Below the pieces are notes generated by a model. That model was not told where the DNA came from. It saw nothing but the letters and a program-made list of their open reading frames with translations, and searched no databases. Positions 26,785 through 35,797 of a stretch of DNA of 64,000 nucleotides are shown one piece after another (positions within the stretch are counted from its first letter, which is position 1; the number at the start of each line of letters is the position of its first letter). Source of the DNA: Burkholderiaceae bacterium. Lineage in GTDB: Bacteria; Pseudomonadota; Gammaproteobacteria; Burkholderiales; Burkholderiaceae_E. The stretch is from NCBI GenBank assembly GCA_016710525.1, contig JADJVQ010000014.1, positions 73,776 to 137,775 of the forward strand, read 5' to 3'. The translations under genes and the position numbers were made by a program.

Positions 26785-27366
26785 GTGGGTCATTCGCAGG
26801 TTGAAAAGGCGCGAAGCCGCGAACGGATCCTGACCGAAGCGGCCGCGCGGATTCGCGACGGGGGCTTCGAGTCGATCGGCGTCGCCAGCCTGATGAAGAG
26901 CGTCAACCTCACGCATGGCGGGTTCTACGGCCATTTCGCCTCCCGCTCCGAGCTGCTGGCGCTGGCGCTCGAGCGCGCGCTGGCCGACGGCGAAGCGAAC
27001 GCCCGGGCTGCCGCCGGCCCCGGTCGCGCGCGCAGCTTTGCCGCGATCGTGCGCAGCTACCTGAGCCGCACTCATCGAGACGCCCCCAAGACCGGCTGCG
27101 CCATCGCCTCGCTGGCCGCCGATGCGGGGCGCGCCGACATCGACGCGCGCACGGTCATGGCGTCGCATATCGAAACCTTCTTCGCAACTGTCGCCACCGC
27201 GAGCGGGTCGGACGACGACCAGGACGCGATGGTGGCCGTCAGCGCCATGGTCGGGGCTCTGATGCTCTCGCGCGTGCTGCCCGATGCCAGACGCTCCGAC
27301 GCCCTGCTCAGGGCAGTGCGCGATCATCTGATCCAGAACCAGACCGGCTCGACCGAACAGGGCTGA
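26785..27366 (+). CDS. TetR-family transcription regulator
   Basis: 193 aa from a GTG at 26785, preceded by GGGAG about 7 bases upstream. The HTH is R-I-L-T-E-A-A-A-R-I-R-D-G-G-F-E-S-I-G-V then L-T-H-G-G-F-Y-G-H-F-A-S-R-S-E-L-L, the form seen in YxaF/LmrA-like and AcrR-like repressors. The C-terminal domain includes P-K-T-G-C-A-I-A-S-L. A perfect palindrome lies just upstream, consistent with autoregulation. The TctC and amidase genes follow on the same strand. Confidence 0.9.
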   Translation: MGHSQVEKARSRERILTEAAARIRDGGFESIGVASLMKSVNLTHGGFYGHFASRSELLALALERALADGEANARAAAGPGRARSFAAIVRSYLSRTHRDAPKTGCAIASLAADAGRADIDARTVMASHIETFFATVATASGSDDDQDAMVAVSAMVGALMLSRVLPDARRSDALLRAVRDHLIQNQTGSTEQG

Positions 27367-27414
27367 CACCCGCCCGGGCGCCGATCGGCGCCCGCAGACT
27401 CCATTGGACACGAC

Positions 27415-28443
27415 ATGAAAGACCGATCGAACCCGACGAACCCGACGAACCCGCGCCGCACGACCTTGCGGCCACTGATGCGCGCCTGCGCCGCGCTGGC
27501 GGCTTCGGCGTTCGCCGGGCTGTGCTCGCCCGCCTTCGCGGCCTTTCCCGAGAAGCCGATCACGCTGGTGATTCCGTACACGCCTGGCGGTGCGGCCGAC
27601 GTGGTCGGACGCATCATCGCGCGCCACCTGGTCCTTCACCTTCCCGGCAGTTCGGTCGTGGTGGAGAACAAGCCTGGCGCCGGCACGGTGCTGGCCGCCA
27701 CCGCGGTGGCGCAGGCGCGCCCCGACGGCTACACGCTGTTCTACTCGGGCAATACCACCTACACGATGAACCCGGCCCTGCGCGCGCGGATCGGCTTCGA
27801 TCCGATCAGGAGCTACGAGCCGATCGGCATGATCGGCACCGTGCCGCTGGCCATCGTCGCGCATCCGTCAGCGCCGGCCGACACCCTGGCCAAGCTGATC
27901 GCGCTGGCCAAACAGAAGCCCGGACAGATGACGATGGCCTCGTTCGGGGCCGGCACCTCATCGCACTTCGTCGGCGAACTGTTCAAGGCGCAGTCCGGCA
28001 TCTCGATGGTGCACGTGCCGTACAAGGGCAGCGCCCCGATGATGCAGGACCTGATCGGCGGCCAGATTCCCTTCGCGGTCGACACGACCCTGGCCGCCGG
28101 GCCGCAGGCGCAGGCCGGGCGGATCAAGGTGCTCGCGGTGTCCTCGCCCAAGCGGGCCATCAATCTGCCCGACGTGCCGACACTGGCCGAATCGGGGCTG
28201 CCCGGATTCGACCTGACCGCCTGGGGCGCCCTGGTGGCCCCGCGCGGCCTGCCCGCCGACGTGCGCGGCGCGCTGGTCAAGTCGCTGGCCGCGGCGATGG
28301 CCACACCGGCCATGCGCGAAGACCTGCGCCGGGTCGGGATCGAGGTGCTCGACGAGCCGCCATCGGCCTACGAAGCCCGCGTCAATCGTGAACTGCCGGC
28401 GATGCGCGCGCTGGTCAGCCGCGCCGGCATGTCGGCCGACTGA
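27415..28443 (+). CDS. Bug/TctC-type tripartite tricarboxylate receptor
   Basis: 342 aa. The N-terminus is extended by an N-P-T-N-P-T-N-P stretch encoded by a 9-bp repeat (CGAACCCGA, three copies from 27428), then a Sec signal (L-A-A-S-A-F-A-G-L) ending A-F-A-A. Bug hallmarks: P-Y-T-P-G-G-A-A-D, V-E-N-K-P-G-A-G-T, V-P-Y-K-G-S-A-P-M. M22 could be the real start. The amidase gene begins 14 bases after its stop, so the ligand may be an amide, or the amidase may process it. No TctAB genes are nearby. Confidence 0.92.
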   Translation: MKDRSNPTNPTNPRRTTLRPLMRACAALAASAFAGLCSPAFAAFPEKPITLVIPYTPGGAADVVGRIIARHLVLHLPGSSVVVENKPGAGTVLAATAVAQARPDGYTLFYSGNTTYTMNPALRARIGFDPIRSYEPIGMIGTVPLAIVAHPSAPADTLAKLIALAKQKPGQMTMASFGAGTSSHFVGELFKAQSGISMVHVPYKGSAPMMQDLIGGQIPFAVDTTLAAGPQAQAGRIKVLAVSSPKRAINLPDVPTLAESGLPGFDLTAWGALVAPRGLPADVRGALVKSLAAAMATPAMREDLRRVGIEVLDEPPSAYEARVNRELPAMRALVSRAGMSAD

Positions 28444-28457
28444 AAGTTGGCCCCGAC

Positions 28458-29981
28458 ATGACCCACGACGAGCTCCTGAAACTGCCCGCGCGCCGCCTGC
28501 GCGCCCTGATCGGCGCGCGCCGGCTCTCGCCGGTCGAACTGATGGATGCCTGCATCTCGCGCATCGAGGCGATCAACCCGGCGGTCAACGCGATCGCCGC
28601 GACCGACTTCGAGCGGGCGCGCGCCAGCGCCGTGCACGCCGAACGCCAGGTGATGCGCGGTGGCCCCCTGCCCCCGCTGCACGGCCTGCCGCTGGGGGTC
28701 AAGGACCTGCAGGACACCGAAGGCCTGCTCTCGACCAGCGGCAACATCGCCCTGCGAAACCATGTGCCGAAAGCCGACAACAGCCTGGTCGCCCGGCTGC
28801 GCGCCGCCGGCGCGATCGTCACCGCCAAGACCAACGTGCCCGACATGGGCGCGGGCGCCAACACCCGCAACCCGGTGTGGGGCGCCACCGGCAATCCCTT
28901 CGACCCGAGCCTGAACGCCGGCGGATCGTCGGGCGGATCGGCCGCCGCGCTGGCCACCGGCATGCTCCCGCTGTGCACCGGGTCGGACACCGGCGGATCG
29001 CTGCGCATCCCGGCCGCCTTGTGCGGCGTGGTGGGACTGCGCCCTTCGCCGGGCCTGATCGCCAACCGCAGCCGGCCGCTGGGCTGGTCGGCCATTTCGG
29101 TGCTCGGGCCGATGGCGCGCGACGTGGCCGATACGGCGATGATGCTGGCGGCCTGCGTCGGCCTGGACACCCACGATGCGCTGTCGTACGACTGCGCGGG
29201 TTCGAGCCTGTTCCCGCTGCGCGGCGCCGATCTGTCGGCCTTGCGCATCGGCTTCACCGAAGACTTCGGCAGCTGCGCGGTCGATCCCGGCATCCGGCGG
29301 GTGTTCCGCCAGCGGATCGCCGCGATCGCGCCCTGGGCGGCCCGCTGCGAGCCGCTCGGCCTGGACATGAGCGAAGCCGACGAAACCTTCGACGTGATCC
29401 GCGCCGAGAGCTTCGTCGCGGCCTTCGCCGAAACCTACCGCAAGGCGCCGGACACGCTCGGCCCCAATGTGCGGGCCAATGTCGAGCTGGCTGCCGAGAT
29501 CACGCTGGCCGACCGGGCGGCCGCACACCTGGCCCAGACCCGGATCGCCCGCCGCTTTGCGCGAGCCTTCGACGACTTCGACCTGATCCTCGCGCCGACC
29601 ACGCCGCTCAGCCCGTTTCCGTGGACCCGGCTGTATGCGGACGAGATCGACGGCCAGCCGATGCGCAACTACTACCAGTGGCTGGCGCTTTGCTACGTGG
29701 TGACGCTGTCCACGCATCCGGCGCTGGCGCTGCCCTGCGGCCGCGACGAGCAAGGCATGCCCTTCGGCCTGCAGGTGATCGCACCCATGCGCGGCGAGGC
29801 ACGGCTGCTGGCCGGCGCGCTGGCGCTGGAAGAGGCTTTCGCGGGCGATTCGACGCTGGCCCGGCCGCTGCCCGACCTGGCGGCCCTGCGCGAGGCGCGA
29901 CCGGAGCTTCGTGCCATCGTCACCCATCCGCCCGGCGGACAGGCCGCGGGCGCAGCGGGCGGTACCTTGAGCGCGGTCTAG
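28458..29981 (+). CDS. Amidase (amidase-signature family)
   Basis: 507 aa. The Ser-cisSer-Lys triad is present: K82 in L-G-V-K-D, the cis-Ser pair at 157/158 in N-A-G-G-S-S-G-G-S, and the nucleophile S181 in G-S-D-T-G-G-S-L-R-I-P-A. It hydrolyses linear amides in the cytoplasm; specificity cannot be inferred. It is part of the TetR-TctC-amidase group, which looks like an inducible uptake-and-hydrolysis unit. Confidence 0.93.
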   Translation: MTHDELLKLPARRLRALIGARRLSPVELMDACISRIEAINPAVNAIAATDFERARASAVHAERQVMRGGPLPPLHGLPLGVKDLQDTEGLLSTSGNIALRNHVPKADNSLVARLRAAGAIVTAKTNVPDMGAGANTRNPVWGATGNPFDPSLNAGGSSGGSAAALATGMLPLCTGSDTGGSLRIPAALCGVVGLRPSPGLIANRSRPLGWSAISVLGPMARDVADTAMMLAACVGLDTHDALSYDCAGSSLFPLRGADLSALRIGFTEDFGSCAVDPGIRRVFRQRIAAIAPWAARCEPLGLDMSEADETFDVIRAESFVAAFAETYRKAPDTLGPNVRANVELAAEITLADRAAAHLAQTRIARRFARAFDDFDLILAPTTPLSPFPWTRLYADEIDGQPMRNYYQWLALCYVVTLSTHPALALPCGRDEQGMPFGLQVIAPMRGEARLLAGALALEEAFAGDSTLARPLPDLAALREARPELRAIVTHPPGGQAAGAAGGTLSAV

Positions 29982-30074
29982 GGGGGTCGTGGTGCGGACC
30001 GTGCGCCATCGCGCCGCGACCCAGGTGTGGGCCCGGCCGACCACGGTCCGCCGGCGACGCGGCCAGTCGACGAT

Positions 30075-30455
30075 TCAGGCGTGTGCGGCGATCCACGCCG
30101 CTTCTTCGCCGGGCTCCGGCATGACCCGCCCGCCTTCCAGGATCCACGAGGCCGGCGTGGCCGATGTGCGCATCGTGATCTCACCCGGAGCGACCCCCGC
30201 GATGGCCGCGACGGCGCCCACGCAGCGGCTGATCAGCAGCTCGTTGGTCTCACCGGAACGTCCCGCCCGGACGCCGCCATGCAGCGTGAACCGGGTCCCG
30301 GCAGCCTGCGGCTTGCGGTCGTGGAACTGCACGTGGACGAAGGTGGGCGGCGCCTGGGTGACGTCACAATGGATTGCGGTGATCGCCTGCGCGATGGCGG
30401 CGCGCTGCTGATCGTTCAGATCGCCTTCCGGGCAGGTGCAGCGGTAGAGCGGCAT
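30075..30455 (-). CDS. Tautomerase-superfamily protein, cis-3-chloroacrylic acid dehalogenase-like
   Basis: 126 aa. The N-terminus M-P-L-Y exposes the catalytic Pro1 after Met removal. Aligning from memory with cis-CaaD/Cg10062, several active-site features are retained: the His of A-I-T-A-I-H, the Arg pair region G-G-V-R-A-G-R-S, and the C-terminal G-G-R-V-M-P-E-P-G-E-E with the acid. The Tyr before that last segment appears missing. Members hydrate or dehalogenate small unsaturated acids. It is 69 bp downstream of a second tautomerase-like gene that lacks Pro1. Confidence 0.82.
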   Translation of the reverse strand: MPLYRCTCPEGDLNDQQRAAIAQAITAIHCDVTQAPPTFVHVQFHDRKPQAAGTRFTLHGGVRAGRSGETNELLISRCVGAVAAIAGVAPGEITMRTSATPASWILEGGRVMPEPGEEAAWIAAHA

Positions 30456-30524
30456 GGGTGAACTCCTCGCAAGAAGATGGGGAACGGCAAGGCAAAGGGG
30501 CCGGCAAGGCCCGGGCGGACCGTG

Positions 30525-30854
30525 TCAGCCGGGTGCGCGCGGGTCGGCCGCCACCACCATGACATCGTTGTAGGGCGCGCCGGTCGCCTCGCTGAACATC
30601 TCGCACACCGCAGCCATCAGGGCCACCCGGGTCTGCTGCGGGGTGCCGGCCGGCACGCTGCCCAGCACCATCGAGGCCTGCGACGGCTTGCCGCCGGTGA
30701 ACCACAGTCCGGGCTTGACTTCGGTGAACTCGACGACGATGGCGTCGGGCGCGAGGCCGAACATCTGGCCGTGGATGCGCGCCAGTCCCTGGCGGACCTG
30801 TTCGCGGGCGGACTGCGCAATCGCGCCGTTGACGAGGCACTTGTAAAGGATCAT
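30525..30854 (-). CDS. Tautomerase-like protein lacking the N-terminal proline
   Basis: 109 aa, beginning M-I-L-Y-K-C. The beta-alpha-beta pattern of the 4-oxalocrotonate tautomerase fold is recognisable: the helix S-A-R-E-Q-V-R-Q-G-L-A-R-I-H, the strand I-V-V-E-F-T-E-V, and a second repeat with M-V-L-G-S-V-P-A-G-T and Y-N-D-V-M-V-V. The residue after Met is Ile, not the catalytic Pro. Some tautomerase complexes (trans-CaaD type) are hetero-oligomers in which only one chain supplies Pro1, so this may be a partner of the downstream Pro1 protein. It is divergent from a CoA-transferase. Confidence 0.75.
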   Translation of the reverse strand: MILYKCLVNGAIAQSAREQVRQGLARIHGQMFGLAPDAIVVEFTEVKPGLWFTGGKPSQASMVLGSVPAGTPQQTRVALMAAVCEMFSEATGAPYNDVMVVAADPRAPG

Positions 30855-30994
30855 GGGGCACTCCGGATCGACCGATGATCATCGGCGTCGGGGCCCGACG
30901 GGTCAAGCACCCTCGGCACGCCAACCCGCGCCGCAGGCCCGGATCGGAATGACGGGAAGGTATCCTTCCCCACATCGTTCCGGAGCATCGAGTC

Positions 30995-32209
30995 ATGGAT
31001 ACACCCGTCACCGGCCCGCTGGCCGGCCTCAAAGTCGTCGAACTGGGCCAGCTGATCGCCGGCCCTTTCGCCGCCAAGACACTGGCCGACTTCGGCGCCG
31101 ACATCATCAAGATCGAGCCGCCGGGCGCCGGCGACCCGTTGCGCCAGTGGCGCCTGATCAAGGACGGCACCTCGGTCTGGTGGCAGGTTCAGTCGCGCAA
31201 CAAGCGCTCCGTGGCGCTGGACCTGCGCGATCCGCAGGCCCAGGACATCGTGCGGCGGCTGGCCGCCGATGCCGATGTGCTGATCGAGAACTTCCGTCCC
31301 GGCGCCATGGAAGGCTGGGGCCTCGGTCCCGAAGCGCTGCTCCGGCTGAATCCGCGACTGATCATGCTGCGCGTCAGCGGCTACGGCCAGACCGGACCCT
31401 ACCGCGACAAGCCGGGCTTCGGGGTGGTGGCCGAGGCGATGGGCGGACTGCGCCATCTCACCGCGGAACCCGGGCGCGTGCCGGTGCGGGTGGGCGTGAG
31501 CCTCGGCGACACCCTGGCCTCGCTGCACGGGGTGATCGGCATCCTGATGGCCCTGCACGAGCGCCAGCGCTCCGGCCAGGGCCAGGTGATCGATGTGGCG
31601 CTGTACGAGGCGGTGTTCAACTGCATGGAAAGCCTGCTGCCCGAATACAGCGCGTTCGGCGCCGTGCGCGAGCCCGCCGGCAGCGCGCTGCCCGGCATCG
31701 CGCCCAGCAACGCCTATCGCTGCGCCGATGGCGGCTACGCGCTGATCGCGGGCAATGGCGACAGCATCTTCAAGCGGCTGATGACCGCCATCGGCCGCGA
31801 CGACCTAGGCGGCGATCCCGCCCTGGCCGACAACAGTGGCCGGGTCGCCCGTGTCGCCGAGATCGACGCCGCGATCGGCGCCTGGGCCACGCAGCGCAGC
31901 GTGACCGAGGTGCTGGCGGCACTCGATGCGGCCGCCGTGCCGGCCGGGCGCATCTACTCGGTCGCCGACATCGCGGCCGACCCGCACTACCAGGCTCGTG
32001 GCATGATCGAAACCGTGCGCATGCCGGACGGCAGCGCACTGTCGGTCCCCGGCATCGTGCCCAAGCTGTCGCGCACACCTGGCAGCCACCGCCGCAATGC
32101 GCCGGCACTGGGCCAGGACACCGACGCCGTGCTGGGCGAGATCGGCCTCACGCCCGCGCAGATCCAAGCCCTGAAAGACAAGGGCATCATCGCCGCCCCC
32201 TTCGAGTGA
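30995..32209 (+). CDS. Class III CoA-transferase (CaiB/BaiF family)
   Basis: 404 aa. N-terminus L-A-G-L-K-V-V-E-L-G-Q-L-I-A-G-P, then I-I-K-I-E-P-P-G-A-G-D-P. The probable catalytic Asp is D172 in S-L-G-D-T-L-A, followed by R-S-G-Q-G-Q-V-I-D-V-A-L-Y-E. The HMG-CoA-lyase-like gene follows directly, so the pair resembles the itaconate or citramalate and related branched dicarboxylate routes, in which CoA transfer is followed by carbon-carbon cleavage. This pathway is inference from the pairing. Confidence 0.92.
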   Translation: MDTPVTGPLAGLKVVELGQLIAGPFAAKTLADFGADIIKIEPPGAGDPLRQWRLIKDGTSVWWQVQSRNKRSVALDLRDPQAQDIVRRLAADADVLIENFRPGAMEGWGLGPEALLRLNPRLIMLRVSGYGQTGPYRDKPGFGVVAEAMGGLRHLTAEPGRVPVRVGVSLGDTLASLHGVIGILMALHERQRSGQGQVIDVALYEAVFNCMESLLPEYSAFGAVREPAGSALPGIAPSNAYRCADGGYALIAGNGDSIFKRLMTAIGRDDLGGDPALADNSGRVARVAEIDAAIGAWATQRSVTEVLAALDAAAVPAGRIYSVADIAADPHYQARGMIETVRMPDGSALSVPGIVPKLSRTPGSHRRNAPALGQDTDAVLGEIGLTPAQIQALKDKGIIAAPFE

Positions 32210-32217
32210 GCACCTCC

Positions 32218-33168
32218 ATGACACGCCTGTATTTCAATGAAGTCTCGACCCGCGACGGCTTCCAGATCGAACCCGAGTTCATCCCGACCGACGTCAAGGT
32301 CGAGCTGATCGACGAGCTGAGCCTGTGCGGCTACGCCAAGATCGAGGTCACCTCGTTCACCTCGCCCAAGGCGATCCCGATGCTGCGCGATGCGGAGATC
32401 GTGATGGGCCGCATCCGGCGCGTGCCCGGCGTCGAATACACGGTGCTGGTGCCCAACCTGCGCGGCGCCGAACGCGCGCTCGAATCCCGGGCCGACGAAC
32501 TCAACCTGGTGATGTCGACCTCCGAAACCCACAACCTGGCCAACCTGCGCATGCCGCGCGAGCACAGCGTGGCCGCGCTGACGGATGTGATCCGCCATGT
32601 CGCCGGGCGCACGCCGATCAACATCTCGCTGTCCACCGCCTTCGGCTGCCCGATGGAGGGCGATGTGCCCCAGGACACGGTGCTGGGCTACGCGCGGCGC
32701 TTTGCCGAACTGGGTGTGCGCGGCCTGACCATCTGCGACACCACCGGCATGGCCAATCCGGCCCAGGTCAGCCGCATGACCGACGCGCTGGTCAAGGAGT
32801 TCGGCGGCCTGCAGCTCACCATGCACTTCCACAATACGCGCGGCATGGGCCTGGCCAACGTGCTGGCCGCCCTGCAGGGCGGCATCGTGCGCTTCGACGG
32901 CTCGCTGGGCGGGCTGGGCGGCTGCCCGTACGCGCCTGGCGCCAGCGGCAACATCAGCAGCGAAGACGCCATCCACATGCTGGCCACGATGGGCTACGAC
33001 ACCGGCATGAACCTCGAACGTCTGCTCGCGGCCGCGCGCCGCATGGCCGGCATCGTCGGCCACGAGGTGCCGGGCCAGGTGGCCAAGGCCGGTCCCAGCG
33101 AACGCCTGTATCCGGCGCCCGACTACGTGGCCGACCTGCGTGCGCAGTTCGCCAAGGCGGCTTCATGA
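32218..33168 (+). CDS. Hydroxymethylglutaryl-CoA lyase-like protein (HMGL TIM barrel)
   Basis: 316 aa from the ATG at 32218; a GTG at 32206 overlapping the CoA-transferase stop would add four residues. DRE-TIM features: R-D-G-F-Q in strand 1, F-G-C-P-M-E-G-D, I-C-D-T-T-G-M-A-N-P, the two metal His in H-F-H-N-T-R-G, and the flexible catalytic loop G-G-L-G-G-C-P-Y-A-P with the reactive Cys. It cleaves 3-hydroxy-3-methyl acyl-CoA thioesters to acetyl-CoA plus a keto acid. It acts with the upstream CoA-transferase. The creA-like gene overlaps its stop. Confidence 0.9.
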   Translation: MTRLYFNEVSTRDGFQIEPEFIPTDVKVELIDELSLCGYAKIEVTSFTSPKAIPMLRDAEIVMGRIRRVPGVEYTVLVPNLRGAERALESRADELNLVMSTSETHNLANLRMPREHSVAALTDVIRHVAGRTPINISLSTAFGCPMEGDVPQDTVLGYARRFAELGVRGLTICDTTGMANPAQVSRMTDALVKEFGGLQLTMHFHNTRGMGLANVLAALQGGIVRFDGSLGGLGGCPYAPGASGNISSEDAIHMLATMGYDTGMNLERLLAAARRMAGIVGHEVPGQVAKAGPSERLYPAPDYVADLRAQFAKAAS

Positions 33169-33632
33169 AGCGGCTGTTCGCGCTGTGCGCGGTGCTGGCG
33201 GCGATCGGCTGCGCGCGCGCCGATTCGGTCGGCGAGGTCGACACCGTCTTCAAGTTCATCGGCCCGGACCACAAGATCGTCGTCGATGCGCATGACGATC
33301 CCAAGGTCAGTGGCGTGACCTGTTACGTGTCGCGCGCCAAGACCGGCGGCATCAAGGGCGCGCTGGGCCTGGCCGAGGACAAGTCCGAAGCCTCGATCGC
33401 CTGCCGCCAGGTCGGCCCGATCTCGTTCTCCGGACCGCTGCCCATGCAGGAGGAGATGTTCAGCGACCGGATCTCGCTGGTCTTCAAGCGCATCCGGGTG
33501 GTGCGCATGGTGGACAAGAAGCGCAATACGCTCGTCTACCTGACTTACTCCGACCGCGTCATCGAAGGCTCGCCGCAGAACAGCGTGACTGCGGTGCCGG
33601 TGGACCGGGCCACGGTCATTCCGGTGAAGTGA
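33165..33632 (+). CDS. creA: CreA-family periplasmic protein
   Basis: 155 aa. The start ATG overlaps the previous stop (ATGA). Signal sequence L-F-A-L-C-A-V-L-A-A-I-G-C-A-R-A; a lipobox is possible at I-G-C but not canonical. The mature part has the CreA pattern V-D-T-V-F-K, V-x-V-D-A-H-D-D-P, G-V-T-C-Y-V-S, and A-C-R-Q-V-G-P-I with two Cys that could form a disulfide. CreA is a conserved exported protein of unknown function. Its tight coupling to two CoA-metabolism genes is odd and may only reflect compact gene packing. Confidence 0.88.
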   Translation: MKRLFALCAVLAAIGCARADSVGEVDTVFKFIGPDHKIVVDAHDDPKVSGVTCYVSRAKTGGIKGALGLAEDKSEASIACRQVGPISFSGPLPMQEEMFSDRISLVFKRIRVVRMVDKKRNTLVYLTYSDRVIEGSPQNSVTAVPVDRATVIPVK

Positions 33633-33698
33633 TCGGGCGAAGTTTCGGCTGACCGGCCGGGGCGGCCGCGCCGGCGGCGGCCCCGTCGAGCCGCGCGC

Positions 33699-35765
33699 CT
33701 ACGGGGCCAGTGCCACTTCCACGAAGGTGTCGTTGTAGCAGGCGCCCGACATGATGTCGGTGCGCCGATCGGCATCGATCAGCGCGTTGACCGTCTGGCC
33801 CGTATCGCTGGTCGACAGCCAGGTGCCCTTGCTGCTGTAGACCACGCCGGCGGGCACCGCGTCGGTCAGGCGCGCGATCAGCGTCACTTCGCCCAGGCGG
33901 TTCCAGACCCGCACCCGATTGCCCTCCACGATGCCGCGCACCGCCGCGTCGGCCGGGTGCAGTTCGATGCGCTCCGGTCCCTGCGAGGCCGGATCGCTGC
34001 CGAATGTGGCATTGGTGCGCCGTGACGAAGACGGCGAGATGAGCATCAGCGACGCATCGGCGGGCACGGCCTCATAGCGTGGCACGCCGTAGCCGAAGCG
34101 CGTTTCCAGGTCCTGCGAGAACAGCGTGATCTTGCCCGAAGGCGTGCCGGGCTTGACGGTGCGGCAGACCATCACGGGCTCGCCGGCCGGCGTGTTCATC
34201 AGCAGCGCGCGGTCCAGCGGCAACTGGCTGGGCCGCAGTCCGCCCAGTCGGGGATCGGCAGGGTCGAGCGCGGCATCCATCAGCGCTTCATCGCTGTCGC
34301 GGAAAGCCGGCTCGTCGAAACCGAAGCGCGCCGCGAGCCGGCGGAAGATTTCCGTATTGGGCAGCGACTCGCCGACCGGTGCGATCACCGGCGCGGCCCG
34401 CTGCAGGTAGCTCTGGCCGTACGCGGTGTAGATGTCGTCGAACTCGAAGTGAGACGAGGCCGGCAGGATGACATCGGCATACGCCAGGCTGTCGGTCATC
34501 ACGACATCGCAGCCCACCACGAACAGGTCGTCGCGGCTCAGTGCCCTGCGCATCCGGTTCTGGTCGGGATGGGTGCAGACCGGATTGTGGTTGTAGATGA
34601 ACACCGCCTTGATCGGCGGGTCCAGCGTCGGATCGAGCAGCAGCCGGCCGACATCGACAATATTGACGGTGCGGGTTCCAGCCGGCACCAGATCGGGCCG
34701 CTGCAGCCTGGCCCCGGTGGTCGGAAAGGCCAGGCCGGGCCGCGCGAACACACCCGCGCCCGGGCGTCCCAGCTGACCTGTCAGCACATTGAGCGCCATG
34801 ATCGCGCGGATCGCCGAGCCACCGCTGCGCCCGCGCTCCATGCCGTTGCCCACCGAGAGCGCCAGCCGCTTTGCGCCGGCGTACAGGTCGGCCAGCCGAT
34901 CGAAGGACGGGCGCGTTATCCCGCAGACCGTCAGCGCCTCGTCCACGGAATGGCCGCGGGCCTCCCCCATGTAGGCGTCGAGGCCTTCGACCCAGGCATC
35001 GAGGAACGCACGGTCGAAGGCCCCCCGGCGCTCGAGTTCGGCGGCCAGCGCCAGCGCCAGCACCACATCGGTCCCAGGGCGGATCTGCAGGTAAAGATGC
35101 GCCTGCTCGGCGATCTTGGTGCGCTTGGGATCGACCACGACCAGCGTCGCGCCGTTTTCGCGGGCCGCCTTGATCACGCGCGCCAGATGCAGGTTCGACA
35201 CCGTGACGTTGTTGCCCCAGACCGCCACCACATCGGCATCGCGCATCTGCTCGGGTGGCATGCCGGGCGCCGTGCCGAACAGGCTGGTATAGGCGGTGCC
35301 GCGAACGACCCCGCACAGCGGGCCCCGATCGAGCAGCGTGGCCCCCAGCCGATGGAAGAAGCGCCGATCCATCGAACCGCCGGAAATCTGCCCGTGCGGA
35401 CCGGCGTAGTTCAGCGGCAGGACCGACTGCGGGCCATGGGCGCCGATCGCCGCCTGCAGGCCCGCGTGGACCCGGTCGAGTGCCTCGTCCCAGCCGATCG
35501 GCTCATATTGGCCGCTGCCTCGAGGACCGACCCGCTTGAGCGGATGGCGAAGGCGCGACGGGCCGTGCACGAACTGCGGGTAGTAGCGGGCCACCTTGTC
35601 GCAGATCACGCCAGCCGTGTACGGATTGGCGCGAGAGCCGCGCACCTGGACGACCTGCCCGTCGCTGACCGTCACCGACAGGCTGCAGGTGTCGGGGCAA
35701 TCGAGCGGGCAGACGGATGCGGCCGCGTGAGACGCCGCCGGAGAATGCTGGGTGGCGTGGGTCAT
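33699..35765 (-). CDS. Molybdopterin-dependent oxidoreductase (DMSO-reductase family)
   Basis: 688 aa. The N-terminal 4Fe-4S motif is C-P-L-D-C-P-D-T-C with a fourth Cys in G-V-I-C-D-K. Then come the Mo-bisMGD domains (V-W-G-N-N-V-T-V-S, V-V-D-P-K-R-T, G-N-G-M-E-R-G-R-S-G-G) and the C-terminal molydopterin dinucleotide-binding domain (G-N-R-V-R-V-W-N-R-L-G-E). No Tat signal is seen, so it is probably cytoplasmic. The C-P-L-D-C-P-D-T-C subgroup includes many uncharacterised oxidoreductases of 650-720 aa. The reaction is unknown, and no electron-transfer subunit adjoins. Confidence 0.93.
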   Translation of the reverse strand: MTHATQHSPAASHAAASVCPLDCPDTCSLSVTVSDGQVVQVRGSRANPYTAGVICDKVARYYPQFVHGPSRLRHPLKRVGPRGSGQYEPIGWDEALDRVHAGLQAAIGAHGPQSVLPLNYAGPHGQISGGSMDRRFFHRLGATLLDRGPLCGVVRGTAYTSLFGTAPGMPPEQMRDADVVAVWGNNVTVSNLHLARVIKAARENGATLVVVDPKRTKIAEQAHLYLQIRPGTDVVLALALAAELERRGAFDRAFLDAWVEGLDAYMGEARGHSVDEALTVCGITRPSFDRLADLYAGAKRLALSVGNGMERGRSGGSAIRAIMALNVLTGQLGRPGAGVFARPGLAFPTTGARLQRPDLVPAGTRTVNIVDVGRLLLDPTLDPPIKAVFIYNHNPVCTHPDQNRMRRALSRDDLFVVGCDVVMTDSLAYADVILPASSHFEFDDIYTAYGQSYLQRAAPVIAPVGESLPNTEIFRRLAARFGFDEPAFRDSDEALMDAALDPADPRLGGLRPSQLPLDRALLMNTPAGEPVMVCRTVKPGTPSGKITLFSQDLETRFGYGVPRYEAVPADASLMLISPSSSRRTNATFGSDPASQGPERIELHPADAAVRGIVEGNRVRVWNRLGEVTLIARLTDAVPAGVVYSSKGTWLSTSDTGQTVNALIDADRRTDIMSGACYNDTFVEVALAP

Positions 35766-35797
35766 GGCGGTCCAGGGGTTTGCAGGATGGCGGGCGA

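Noticed and set aside
30853..32217. Extension of the HMG-CoA-lyase frame through the CoA-transferase
   Set aside because: Low-complexity shadow; real start at 32218 (or the GTG at 32206).
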